Part shown: piece after piece, positions 43,613-52,821 of the stretch
Numbering within the stretch: the first letter of the stretch is position 1
Layout: each line of letters opens with the position of its first letter
The notes under the pieces: generated by a model
Told to the model about the DNA's origin: nothing
What the model saw: the letters and a program-made list of their open reading frames with translations, nothing else
The model's database searches: none
Translations under genes and position numbers: made by a program
NCBI GenBank assembly: GCA_022509085.1
Contig: JAFLTW010000001.1
Span: 186,001 to 250,000, forward strand
Direction: 5' to 3'
DNA from: Muribaculaceae bacterium
GTDB lineage: Bacteria > Bacteroidota > Bacteroidia > Bacteroidales > Muribaculaceae
DNA: 64,000 nucleotides

Positions 43613-46458
43613 AAACGAAGCAAAGCGGAATTGAAGTTCACGGTGCCAGAGTGCACAATCTCAAGAATATAGATGTAACGTTTCCCCACAACAGCCTATC
43701 GGTAGTAACCGGCCTAAGCGGTTGCGGGAAATCGTCATTGGCCTTCGACACCATCTTCGCCGAGGGGCAGCGCCGATATATCGAGACATTCTCGGCCTAT
43801 GCACGCAATATGCTTGGCAATATGGAACGCCCCGACGTTGACAAAATCGACGGTCTGAGCCCGGTGATAAGCATTGAGCAGAAAACCGTAAACAAGAATC
43901 CGCGAAGCACCGTGGGTACCACCACTGAGATCTATGACTTCCTCCGCCTGCTCTACGCGAGAGTGGGCCAGCCCCACAGCTACATCAGCGGAAAACCGAT
44001 GGTGAAATACACCCGCGAGCAGATTGAAGACCTGATTGTTGAGAAGTATAAGGACAGGAAGATTTACATCCTCTCTCCCCTCGTGAAAAACAGAAAAGGG
44101 CACTATAAGGAGCTCTTTGAAAACCTCCGCAAAAAAGGATATATAAGGGTCTATATCGACGGCAACCTGCAGGAGCTCAACTATGGCATGAAGGTAGACC
44201 GTTACAAGAACCATACGATTGACCTCGTTGTAGACCGTCTGCGCGCCTCGGGTGAAGACATCCCGCGGCTGAAGAAAACCATCGAGGAAGCCCTGAAGCA
44301 GGGAGGCAAACAGATGAAAGTGCTCGATGCCGAAACCGGAGAGATCAGACACTTCAGCCAGCTCATGATGGACCCCGAGCACGGGCTTTCGTATCCCGAA
44401 CCCGCACCCCACAACTTCTCGTTCAACTCCCCTCAGGGAGCGTGCCCCAAATGTAAGGGCATCGGAACGGTCAACGCAATCGACCTTGACAAGCTTATAC
44501 CTGACAAAAGGAAAAGCATCGCCGAAGGGGGCATCACGGCATTGGGAAAGTATAAGAACTCCCTTATATTCTGGCAGATCGAAGCCATCTGCAAGCTACA
44601 CGACACGGATATAAAGACACCTCTCAAAGACTTGCCTCAGGAGGCCATAGACGACATAATGAACGGCACCAACGAGCGCCTGCACCTGCACACCGACTCC
44701 GGAGTGGCCAACCACCTCAATATGGAATTCAACGGGCTGCTCAAATATATCGAGATGCAGAGCCAGGAAGACGCCGGCTACGACGCCAACAAATGGAGCG
44801 GTCAGTTCTACACCAAATGCGAATGTCCCGAATGTCACGGCCGGCGCCTCAACAAAATCGCCCTTCACCATTACATCGACGGCAAGAACATAGCCGACCT
44901 CGCCGAGATGGAGATAGAAGACCTCTACGCATGGACCACCGGACTCGCATCCCGACTGAAAGGGAAGGACAAAAAAGTGGCGGTAGAGATCCTGAAGGAG
45001 ATAAACAGCAGACTCAAATTCCTGCTCGACGTGGGACTCAAATATGTCACGCTCAACCGTACCAGCGGTTCGCTGAGCGGCGGCGAGAGCCAACGCATTC
45101 GCCTCGCCACACAGATGGGAAGCCAGCTCGTAAATGTGCTTTATATTCTCGACGAACCCTCTATCGGCCTTCACCAGAAAGACAACAGGAAACTCATTTC
45201 AAGCCTCAAGACACTTCGCGACGCCGGCAACAGCATCATCGTGGTGGAACACGACAAAGACATAATGGAGGAGGCCGACTATATAGTAGACATCGGTCCC
45301 GGTGCCGGCGACAAAGGGGGAGAGGTTATGTTTCAGGGCACTCCAAAGGACCTCAAGAAACATGACTCCCTGACTTCCGACTACCTCACAGGGCGCCGCA
45401 ACACCGGCATGCCGGAGACCCGCAGGAAGGGGAGCGGCAAGACCCTCGAACTCATTGGCGCCACAGGCAACAACCTGAAAAACGTGGACCTAAAGCTGCC
45501 CCTGGGTAAATTCATATGCATCACGGGAGTGAGCGGTAGCGGCAAGTCATCGCTCATCAACAACACTCTCTACCCCATCCTCAGCAAGCACTTCTACCGC
45601 TCGCATGAGATGCCCCTTCCATATAAGGAAATCAAGGGACTCGAGAATGTGGACAAGGTGGTGACCGTAGACCAGAGTCCCCTTGGAAGGACTCCTCGAT
45701 CCAACCCGGCCACCTACACCGGTGTTTTCGCCGACATACGAAAACTCTTCGTGGAGCTGCCCGAGTCGAAGATACGGGGCTACAAACCCGGTCGCTTCTC
45801 CTTCAACGTTTCCGGAGGGCGGTGTGAGGTCTGCAAGGGCAACGGCTACCGCACCATCGAGATGAACTTCCTTCCCGACGTGCTCGTGCCTTGCGAACAT
45901 TGCCGCGGAAAAAGATACAACAGGGAGACACTCGAGGTGAGATACAAGGGAAAATCGATATCCGACGTGCTCGAGATGACCGTAGACGAGGCCGTGGAAT
46001 TCTTTGAAAACGTGCCGGCAATCATCCGCAAGATCAAGGTGCTGAAAGATATCGGCCTCGGATATCTAAAACTCGGACAACCCTCCAGCACCCTCAGCGG
46101 CGGGGAAAACCAGAGAGTGAAACTTGCCACGGAGCTGGCAAAAAAAGACACCGGGAACACCATTTTCCTGCTTGACGAGCCCACCACCGGCCTCCACTTC
46201 GAAGACATAAGAATACTGCTGAACGTGATAAACAGGCTTGTGGAGAAAGGGAACACGATCGTGGTGATAGAACACAACCTCGACATCATCAAGAATGCCG
46301 ACTATATAATCGACATGGGACCCGGCGGCGGTAAGGAGGGAGGAACGATAGTGGCCACAGGAACTCCCGAAGAGATAGCCCTCGGAGAGTCTCCCACAGC
46401 CGAATTCATCAGAGAAGAACTTTCCGGGCTGCCATCGAAGCCCAAGAAAAAGAAATAA
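43609..46458 (+). CDS. uvrA: Excinuclease ABC subunit A
   Basis: This 949-residue protein is the damage-recognition ATPase of nucleotide excision repair. It has two ABC modules: Walker [15 protein letters not shown] near residue 35 and [14 protein letters not shown] near 640, signature LSGGESQRI and LSGGENQRV, and Walker [10 protein letters not shown] and LLDEPTTGL. Zinc Cys pairs occur at [16 protein letters not shown] and CEVCKGNGY...CEHCRGKR. A longer open frame from 43417 overlaps the membrane-protein gene and is rejected; the ATG at 43609 gives the family N-terminus. uvrB lies separately at 57252-59348. Confidence 0.97.
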   Translation: MKTKQSGIEVHGARVHNLKNIDVTFPHNSLSVVTGLSGCGKSSLAFDTIFAEGQRRYIETFSAYARNMLGNMERPDVDKIDGLSPVISIEQKTVNKNPRSTVGTTTEIYDFLRLLYARVGQPHSYISGKPMVKYTREQIEDLIVEKYKDRKIYILSPLVKNRKGHYKELFENLRKKGYIRVYIDGNLQELNYGMKVDRYKNHTIDLVVDRLRASGEDIPRLKKTIEEALKQGGKQMKVLDAETGEIRHFSQLMMDPEHGLSYPEPAPHNFSFNSPQGACPKCKGIGTVNAIDLDKLIPDKRKSIAEGGITALGKYKNSLIFWQIEAICKLHDTDIKTPLKDLPQEAIDDIMNGTNERLHLHTDSGVANHLNMEFNGLLKYIEMQSQEDAGYDANKWSGQFYTKCECPECHGRRLNKIALHHYIDGKNIADLAEMEIEDLYAWTTGLASRLKGKDKKVAVEILKEINSRLKFLLDVGLKYVTLNRTSGSLSGGESQRIRLATQMGSQLVNVLYILDEPSIGLHQKDNRKLISSLKTLRDAGNSIIVVEHDKDIMEEADYIVDIGPGAGDKGGEVMFQGTPKDLKKHDSLTSDYLTGRRNTGMPETRRKGSGKTLELIGATGNNLKNVDLKLPLGKFICITGVSGSGKSSLINNTLYPILSKHFYRSHEMPLPYKEIKGLENVDKVVTVDQSPLGRTPRSNPATYTGVFADIRKLFVELPESKIRGYKPGRFSFNVSGGRCEVCKGNGYRTIEMNFLPDVLVPCEHCRGKRYNRETLEVRYKGKSISDVLEMTVDEAVEFFENVPAIIRKIKVLKDIGLGYLKLGQPSSTLSGGENQRVKLATELAKKDTGNTIFLLDEPTTGLHFEDIRILLNVINRLVEKGNTIVVIEHNLDIIKNADYIIDMGPGGGKEGGTIVATGTPEEIALGESPTAEFIREELSGLPSKPKKKK

Positions 46459-46462
46459 GACA

Positions 46463-46903
46463 ATGGCAAAAGAGATTGAAAGAACGTTTCTGGTAGACGA
46501 CGACTCATTCAAGGAGATGGCCGTAATAACGGTCCACATTCTGCAGGGCTATCTCAACCGTGACCCGGAACGCACAGTGAGGGTAAGGATATTGAACGAC
46601 TCAGCCTTCCTGACCGTCAAAGGGAAAACCGAGGGTTGCGAGAGAGACGAATTCGAATACGAGGTGCCCCTTGAAGACGGACTCGAGATGATGAAACTCT
46701 GCAGCGGCCGCATCCTCGACAAGACCCGCTACATCGTGCCCTATGAAGGCTACTCCTGGGAAGTAGACGAATATCACGGCGATCTCGAGGGCCTGGTGGT
46801 GACGGAGGTGGAGATGAAATCGGCCAAGGATGACGTGCCAATCGCCCCCTTCGCAGGCAGAGAGGTGACAGGAGATCCCAGATATTTCAACTCCCAGCTG
46901 TAA
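46463..46903 (+). CDS. CYTH-domain protein (triphosphate tunnel metalloenzyme type)
   Basis: This 146-residue single-domain CYTH protein opens AKEIERTFLV, the ExEx(K/R) motif that coordinates metal and phosphate. It continues RTVRVRI, FLTVKGK and VDEYHGDLEGLVVTEVEM, the rest of the tunnel. Bacterial homologues hydrolyse inorganic triphosphate or act on nucleotides; the substrate cannot be read. It starts four bases after uvrA. Confidence 0.88.
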   Translation: MAKEIERTFLVDDDSFKEMAVITVHILQGYLNRDPERTVRVRILNDSAFLTVKGKTEGCERDEFEYEVPLEDGLEMMKLCSGRILDKTRYIVPYEGYSWEVDEYHGDLEGLVVTEVEMKSAKDDVPIAPFAGREVTGDPRYFNSQL

Positions 46904-46912
46904 AGGAAAAGA

Positions 46913-49270
46913 GTGGGGGGGACGATAAAAAAATATGACTGGAAGAGGTGGCTCGCTGGGCTGCTTCTTTTAGTGGTTTTATCCACCTCCACAATCTCGG
47001 CAAAAAAGACAGAACCGGAAGAGGAAAAGGTGACCGAACTACAGGAGGTAATCATAAAACCCAAGCGCCAGAAATACAGGAAAAAAGGAAATCCCGCATA
47101 CGAACTGATGCAGGAGATCCGAAAGAAAGCAACCGCTTACAATCCCTCCCGACAGCCTGATTACAGCTACGACTACTATGAAAAGATAATGCTCGGAATG
47201 AACGACATGATGGTAGACACGGCCTCACGTTCACTCGGCTTTCTGAGCAAATACCAGACGATAGCCTACAACACGGGGAAACCCGTAGTGTTGCTTACAC
47301 TAAAGGAGAGAATCGGCACTAACGTAAAATCAAGTGACCCCCAGACAGAGAAAGACATAATTCGAGGGCGGAAAAACGCCGGGATCGATGAAGCCTTCAA
47401 CCAGAAGAACTTCAACAAGATACTTGAGGACGTGCTTCGCGAGGTAGACATCTACTCCAACGACATCACCCTGATGCAGCAGAAATTCGTATCTCCGCTG
47501 GGACGCCTCGCCGGCGACTACTACCATTACTTCATCAACGATACCGTCTACCTTCCCGGCGACGACAGGAAATTCATAGAACTAAACTTCTCTCCCGTCA
47601 ACCCCGAATCCTTCAGTTTCAACGGACGCCTATATGTCGCCGACGACTCCACAAGGTTTATCAAAAAAGTGGTGATGAGAGTGCCACGAGCAATTAATCT
47701 CAACTACATTGACAACATCTTCATAACCCAAGACTTCGTGCAGGACTCGCTGGGCAACCGCCACAAGACCCTCGACGACATGGCTCTCGAGATAAGGGTA
47801 ATCCCCGGCACACCCTCTTTCTACGGGAGACGGTCAACTTCGAGAGACAACTTCAGCTATGAAACCCGCAGTGACCTCAAGGATTACCTCAAGACATTGG
47901 GCAGTCAGATAGAGATAGAGGAGACAGACGACCAGAAAAACCGGCTGCTCTGGAACCAGATGCGTCTCGTTCCCCTCAGTATCGCAGAAAAAAACCTCGC
48001 AGGCATACACGACGAAATAAAAAAACGGCCACTCTTCTATTGGGCAGAGAAAATAGTGATGATAGTGGCCAAGGGATATATCGGCACCGGATGGAAAGGG
48101 GCACCGAGCAAATTCGACCTGGGCCCCGTAAACACCCTCATATCCTACAATACCCTCGAAGGAGTGAGGCTGAGAGCCGGAGGCATGACCACCGCCCAAC
48201 TGTCGCGCCACGTCTTCGGACGCGGCTACGGAGCCTACGGCTTCCGCGACCACCGCTGGAAATATATGATAGAGGCCGAATACTCCTTCACCCCGAAAAA
48301 GATACATGCCAAGGAATTCCCGATACACTCCCTGAGAGCGACACATCAATATGACGTGGACATGCTCGGGCAACACTACCTCTTTACCAACCCCGACAAT
48401 GTGTTCCTCTCCTGGAAAAGGAAGGAGAGCGATCTTGCCACCTACCGGAGGCATACAACCTTCGAATACACCCTTGAGCTTCGGAACAATTTCTCCGTAA
48501 ACGCCGGATTCCGACACCAGATACAGTTCGCATCCAGGTTCGTACCCTTCGTTGACGGGCGCGATATACGCTACGGCCACTATGCACAGTCATCCTTCTT
48601 CATAAAACTCCGTTATGCTCCGGGCGAAGTGTTTGTGGAGGGAAGAAATGTCAGGTTGCCCGTAAACATGGACGCACCCGTGATACAGCTTACCCACGAA
48701 TACGGGCCCAAGGGATTTCTGGGAAGCCGCTTCACACTCAATTATACGGAACTCTCGTTTCAGAAACGCTTCTGGTTCTCTTCATTCGGCTTCACCGACA
48801 TCATTCTGAAGGGTGGAAAGATATGGAGCAGGGTAGAATATCCCGCACTGCTTTGGCCCAACGCCAACCTGTCCTATACCATCCAGCCCGAAAGCTACTC
48901 TCTGATGAATCCCATGGAATTCGCCAACGACTGGTATGGAGCACTCGACCTCACATATTGGCTGAACGGACTGATCCTTAACCGCATTCCTCTCGTAAAC
49001 AAAGCCAAGCTTCGCGAGATCTTCACCTTCAAGCTCCTGATGGGAGGACTTACAAAAAAGAACAACCCCGCCGACAATGAGGAACTCTTCAGATTTCCTT
49101 ACGACTCCAACACCCATATCTTGAACCGCACTCCATATATGGAGATAGGGGTGGGGCTCGACAATATCCTGACCATACTGAGGGTAGATTATGTATGGCG
49201 GCTCACCTACCGTGACCTCCCGGGCATAGACCGCTCGGGACTGAGGGTGGCGCTTCACTTCTCCTTCTGA
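46913..49270 (+). CDS. DUF5686-family outer-membrane protein, GTG start
   Basis: This 785-residue protein has a signal peptide (LAGLLLLVVLSTSTISA). It opens into VTELQEVIIKPKRQKYRKKGNPAYELMQEI, typical of DUF5686, and continues as a large beta-barrel-like protein ending ALHFSF. Many family members carry an N-terminal carboxypeptidase-regulatory domain; this one does not. The only start in frame before the signal peptide is the GTG at 46913, 10 bases after the CYTH stop, which is in the same frame. The start is followed by a run of seven G, making this spot prone to indel or frameshift. Confidence 0.82.
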   Translation: MGGTIKKYDWKRWLAGLLLLVVLSTSTISAKKTEPEEEKVTELQEVIIKPKRQKYRKKGNPAYELMQEIRKKATAYNPSRQPDYSYDYYEKIMLGMNDMMVDTASRSLGFLSKYQTIAYNTGKPVVLLTLKERIGTNVKSSDPQTEKDIIRGRKNAGIDEAFNQKNFNKILEDVLREVDIYSNDITLMQQKFVSPLGRLAGDYYHYFINDTVYLPGDDRKFIELNFSPVNPESFSFNGRLYVADDSTRFIKKVVMRVPRAINLNYIDNIFITQDFVQDSLGNRHKTLDDMALEIRVIPGTPSFYGRRSTSRDNFSYETRSDLKDYLKTLGSQIEIEETDDQKNRLLWNQMRLVPLSIAEKNLAGIHDEIKKRPLFYWAEKIVMIVAKGYIGTGWKGAPSKFDLGPVNTLISYNTLEGVRLRAGGMTTAQLSRHVFGRGYGAYGFRDHRWKYMIEAEYSFTPKKIHAKEFPIHSLRATHQYDVDMLGQHYLFTNPDNVFLSWKRKESDLATYRRHTTFEYTLELRNNFSVNAGFRHQIQFASRFVPFVDGRDIRYGHYAQSSFFIKLRYAPGEVFVEGRNVRLPVNMDAPVIQLTHEYGPKGFLGSRFTLNYTELSFQKRFWFSSFGFTDIILKGGKIWSRVEYPALLWPNANLSYTIQPESYSLMNPMEFANDWYGALDLTYWLNGLILNRIPLVNKAKLREIFTFKLLMGGLTKKNNPADNEELFRFPYDSNTHILNRTPYMEIGVGLDNILTILRVDYVWRLTYRDLPGIDRSGLRVALHFSF

Positions 49271-49307
49271 CGGGGACAGGAAGGATGGAAAGGATGGAAA
49301 GAAGACG

Positions 49308-49336
49308 AAAGGAGAGCCTTGACGGGCTCTCCTTTT
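49308..49336. terminator. Bidirectional terminator between DUF5686 and tryptophanase
   Basis: An 11-bp stem AAAGGAGAGCC (49308-49318) and GGCTCTCCTTT (49325-49335) with a six-base loop; A-rich and T-rich flanks allow function on both strands for the two converging genes. Confidence 0.85.
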
Positions 49337-49358
49337 CAGCTATACTGTTTGGGTCGGT

Positions 49359-50738
49359 TTAGTCTTCGATGGGTTTGAGCTTCACCGTGAAGTGGCGCAT
49401 GAGTTCTGCTTCCCAAACGATTTCCACGCCGTGCTTGATCTCGTTGCGGCGGTCGTAGACATTCTTAAGGGCAGCTGCGATCACGCGGATATGATTGTCG
49501 GTGTAGACCCTGCGGGGGATGCAGAGGCGTACGAAGTCGTTGCCACCGAAACGGTTTTCGCGGGTCACGGGATCACGGTCGGCCAGGATGTAACCGATCT
49601 CACAGCCACGGATACCGGCTTCCTTATAAAGCTCGATTGTGAGAGTCTGGGCCGGGAACTGCTCCTTCGGAATCTGGGTGAGAACCTTGAGGGCATCGAT
49701 AAAGACTGCGTGGCCACCGATGGGACGCTGGTAAGGGATGCCGTACTCATCGAGGAGCGAGGCGAGAAGCTTAAGCTGGTGGATACGGGTGTCGAGATTG
49801 TCGAACTCCGTATTCTCGTCGAGACCTACGGCGAGAGCAGCCATATCGCGGCCGTTCATACCGCCATAAGTAAGATATCCTTCGAAAGGAATCACGAAAG
49901 CCTTGGCGGCCTCATACCAGTCTTCCCAGCGGGTTGCGATAAAGCCACCCATATTGACGATACCGTCTTTCTTGGCAGACATTGTCATGGCATCGGCAAG
50001 GTCGAACATCTCCTTGCAGATTTCCTTGATAGTCTTGTCGGCATAACCCTCCTCGCGGGTCTTGATGAAATAGGCGTTCTCGGCGAAACGGGCGGAGTCG
50101 AGCACAACGCGCTTGCCATACTTGTCGGCAATCTTGCGCACCTCGCGGAGGTTCTGCATGGAAACAGGTTGGCCTCCGGCCGTATTGTTGGTGATGGTAA
50201 CTATGATGAAGGGCACCTTATCGGCGTGTTCGGCCAGCACCTTCTCAAGCTTTTCCGGATCCACATTGCCCTTGAAGGGAAGCTCCTTCTGGGTGTCTTT
50301 TGCGTCGTCGATAGTGCAGTCTACTGCAAAAGCCTTACGGAACTCGATGTGACCCTTGGTAGTGTCGAAATGGGAGTTGCCGGGCACATAGTCGCCTTGA
50401 TGCACGAGAGCTGAGAAAAGCACATTCTCGGCAGCGCGACCCTGGTGGGTGGGGATAACATATTTAAAACCCGTGATGCGTTCGATGGAATCTTTCAACT
50501 CGTAGAAGGAGCGTGCGCCGGCATAAGATTCGTCGCCCATCATAAGGGCAGACCACTGACGGTCGCTCATAGCACCAGTACCGGAGTCGGTAAGGCAGTC
50601 GATATAGACCTGATCGGCGCGAAGCTGGAACACATTGTATCCGGCTTCCTTGATCCACTGCTCGCGTTGTTCGCGAGTACTCTTGGTGATGGGTTCAACC
50701 ATCTTAATTTTCCATGATTCTGCAAACGGAAGTTTCAT
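49359..50738 (-). CDS. tnaA: Tryptophanase (tryptophan indole-lyase)
   Basis: This 459-residue beta-eliminating PLP lyase releases indole, pyruvate and ammonia from Trp. The PLP Lys is in MTMSAKKDGIVNMGG. Residues that separate tryptophanase from tyrosine phenol-lyase favour Trp: Asp125 in HFDTT (Thr in TPL) and Ile381 in CEIG (Arg in TPL), and DSARFAENAYF matches E. coli TnaA. It is monocistronic with its own promoter. The 75-base leader has no ATG for a TnaC-type peptide, so the E. coli control mode is absent. Confidence 0.9.
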   Translation of the reverse strand: MKLPFAESWKIKMVEPITKSTREQREQWIKEAGYNVFQLRADQVYIDCLTDSGTGAMSDRQWSALMMGDESYAGARSFYELKDSIERITGFKYVIPTHQGRAAENVLFSALVHQGDYVPGNSHFDTTKGHIEFRKAFAVDCTIDDAKDTQKELPFKGNVDPEKLEKVLAEHADKVPFIIVTITNNTAGGQPVSMQNLREVRKIADKYGKRVVLDSARFAENAYFIKTREEGYADKTIKEICKEMFDLADAMTMSAKKDGIVNMGGFIATRWEDWYEAAKAFVIPFEGYLTYGGMNGRDMAALAVGLDENTEFDNLDTRIHQLKLLASLLDEYGIPYQRPIGGHAVFIDALKVLTQIPKEQFPAQTLTIELYKEAGIRGCEIGYILADRDPVTRENRFGGNDFVRLCIPRRVYTDNHIRVIAAALKNVYDRRNEIKHGVEIVWEAELMRHFTVKLKPIED

Positions 50739-50811
50739 TGCTTATTATATTTAAGGTAGGTTATGTTATTGACTTGTGTGAGTCTCAAAAATTGAGGTTC
50801 CTAATTTTTGA

Positions 50812-50843
50812 CAAAGGTATAAAAAATTTACTGATATAGCAAA
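50812..50843 (-). promoter_or_regulatory. Promoter of tryptophanase
   Basis: On the minus strand TTTG (50843-50840), 20 bases, TACCTTTG (50819-50812): a full match to the Bacteroidales consensus. The leader is about 70 bases. Confidence 0.7.
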
Positions 50844-50990
50844 TAACGCATCAACATTATATTGTTGTTGCACTATAATTTAGAGGCCAGAAATGCATAA
50901 AAATTCAGTTGCGCTCAACAAATATCAAAAAATTGGAGGAAATATTTTGAAAAAATTTTGGACTATAATAAAAAAGAAAAAAAATATTAT

Positions 50991-50998
50991 TAATTTTG
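50991..50998 (+). promoter_or_regulatory. -7 element for the HU operon
   Basis: An exact TAATTTTG, 22 bases before the ATG of the HU gene. No TTTG at the normal distance; the nearest is about 30 bases upstream. Confidence 0.45.
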
Positions 50999-51020
50999 CA
51001 GTTTGAAACCCCTACCGAAT

Positions 51021-51299
51021 ATGGATCATAAAACCTTCATTAAGAAAGTAAGCGACAGCTCGGGGCTCGACAGGGACACCTGCGAGGCCTTGCTCGAGTC
51101 GCTCGTAACCGTTCTCGCAGACACCATTTCGGAGGGAGAAAGCATTTCTATACCCTCATTCGGGAACTTTGAGTCCAGGAAACGCAAGGAGCGCATCATG
51201 AGTCACCCCTCGCTGAAGGGAAGGCGACTGCTCGTGCCCCCGAAACTGGTGATAAACTTCAAACCTTCCACGTTACTGAGGAATAAAATAAACGAGTGA
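51021..51299 (+). CDS. HU-family DNA-binding protein
   Basis: This 92-residue HU/IHF-fold protein has helix segments (TFIKKVSDSSGLDRDTCEALLESLVTVL), the hinge FGNFESRKRKER and a DNA-arm region RRLLVPPKLVINFKPS. A TTG at 51003 is possible but lies next to the promoter, so the ATG at 51021 is used. It stands directly before a second gene whose N-terminus is also an HU domain, and the pair is probably cotranscribed. Confidence 0.88.
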   Translation: MDHKTFIKKVSDSSGLDRDTCEALLESLVTVLADTISEGESISIPSFGNFESRKRKERIMSHPSLKGRRLLVPPKLVINFKPSTLLRNKINE

Positions 51300-51304
51300 T
51301 AACG

Positions 51305-52747
51305 ATGGGAAAAAAGATATTGCTCCCCCAGCTCGTAAGCATGCTGTCTTCTTCGTCAGGAATGGCTAAGAAGAGCAGCGAGACTTTCATCAAGACATTC
51401 TTCGCAACGCTTACTGATGTTCTCGCAGAGCACGAAAACGTTAGGATAAAAGGATTCGGCACATTCAAGGTAAACAGGGTTGAGGCCCGAAAGAGCGTCA
51501 ATGTCTCTACCGGAGAAGAGATGCAGATACCGGCCCACTACAAGGTGGTGTTTCTACCCGACAAGACAATCTCTGAAAAGATAAACCGTGAATTCTCATG
51601 GTTTGAGATAGTCGAGATAGCCGGACCGCCGAAGACCGCCGAACTCACGCCTGAAGAAGAGGAACGGAGCGAACACCTGGGAGAAGAGATTGAAAAAGAC
51701 TTCGGGGAGATAGAACCTGTGGAGCCCTTCGGACCAATAGATCCGGACGACCCCGAACCGGGAGAACCCATTCCGGAAGACAATGCGGCACGAGAGGATG
51801 ACTCGCCGGTGCCCAAGGTGACGATAGTGCCTCCATATCAGGCTCCTCCGCCTGTGATGGAGACACCGGTAGCCACGGCTACACAAAGCGTAACGACTCC
51901 CGACCACGAATTCGACCCCTATAAATTGGACGCACCCAAATCCCTTGACCCTTTAGCCGCCAATCCCGATTCCCCTTACGTTACACGCGAAGAGCTCGCG
52001 GAATATATCACCAAGGCAGACATCAAGCCGCTGGTGAGAACCGTAAAGAAAGTAAAGGGAAATGTAGATAAGACAGAGAGAGCCGGGAAAATACGTTCAC
52101 GGGCCTACTTCATCTGGACATTGCTGATATGCGCCGCACTCATAACGGGCGGCTTTTTCCTTGTTTATTATCTCCTTGAGAAAAAGATAACCGGCAACAA
52201 CCCGGAACAAGTGGACCAGACTCCCGGAAGCAACAATGCAGAAGAAGACACGGAAGTGGTGAACGTAAAACTCGAAAACCACGACTTTATAGAGGCAGAG
52301 ATCACAGCGGATCCCGACATGGAGCCGGAACGGGAAGAGGAGATGCCGCATAATGCCGCAGGCATACAGGCCAAAACACAGACCGGGTCCGCACCAAAGT
52401 CAACCTCGACAAGCACCGCATCAACGGCCACAACTGCATCAACTGCATCATCGACATCCTCGTCATCATCGACACCCTCGACATCCTCCGACATCAAGGC
52501 TATGGACAAAGTGACCTCCACAAGATACCTCACCACCATGGCCAAAGAACATTACGGCAACTATAATCTCTGGCCCTATATCTATCTTGAGAACGAAGCT
52601 AAGCTCGGTCATCCCGACCGAATAAAGCCGGGCACAGTAATTGCAATACCCGATATAGCCAAATATGGCATCGATCCCACCAACCCAAAGGATATTGAGA
52701 AAGCCAAGAGGTTGAGTGTGGAAATTTACCAGAAATACAGCAACTAA
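51305..52747 (+). CDS. HU domain-transmembrane-LysM protein, candidate DNA-to-cell-wall tether
   Basis: This 480-residue protein has an unusual domain order. Residues 1-95 are an HU/IHF-like domain (IKGFGTFKVNRVEARKSVN, then PAHYKVVFLPDKTISEKI). Residues 100-225 are an acidic, Pro-rich linker. About 267-291 is one transmembrane helix (FIWTLLICAALITGGFFLVYYLL) preceded by basic residues, predicting N-in topology. About 362-396 is a Ser/Thr linker. Residues 402-450 form a LysM-like module (LTTMAKEHYGNYNLWPYIYLEN and PGTVIAIPD). The DNA-binding part would be cytoplasmic and the peptidoglycan-binding part periplasmic. A GTG at 51296 overlapping the HU stop is an alternative start. The tether role is inference. 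Confidence 0.85.
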   Translation: MGKKILLPQLVSMLSSSSGMAKKSSETFIKTFFATLTDVLAEHENVRIKGFGTFKVNRVEARKSVNVSTGEEMQIPAHYKVVFLPDKTISEKINREFSWFEIVEIAGPPKTAELTPEEEERSEHLGEEIEKDFGEIEPVEPFGPIDPDDPEPGEPIPEDNAAREDDSPVPKVTIVPPYQAPPPVMETPVATATQSVTTPDHEFDPYKLDAPKSLDPLAANPDSPYVTREELAEYITKADIKPLVRTVKKVKGNVDKTERAGKIRSRAYFIWTLLICAALITGGFFLVYYLLEKKITGNNPEQVDQTPGSNNAEEDTEVVNVKLENHDFIEAEITADPDMEPEREEEMPHNAAGIQAKTQTGSAPKSTSTSTASTATTASTASSTSSSSSTPSTSSDIKAMDKVTSTRYLTTMAKEHYGNYNLWPYIYLENEAKLGHPDRIKPGTVIAIPDIAKYGIDPTNPKDIEKAKRLSVEIYQKYSN

Positions 52748-52821
52748 TCCCTTTCCGTTGGGGTTGGCCGACCCGATAAAGGGAGGCTGAGATACGCTGT
52801 ATGGAACATACAGATAGCTAA

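Noticed and set aside
50739-50811. A TnaC-type leader peptide before tryptophanase
   Set aside because: The leader contains no ATG before the tnaA start and no Trp codon frame.
52385-52500. Short-period ACA/TCA/TCG repeats as a microsatellite of interest
   Set aside because: They encode the Ser/Thr linker of the HU-TM-LysM protein in frame and are explained by the low-complexity protein sequence.
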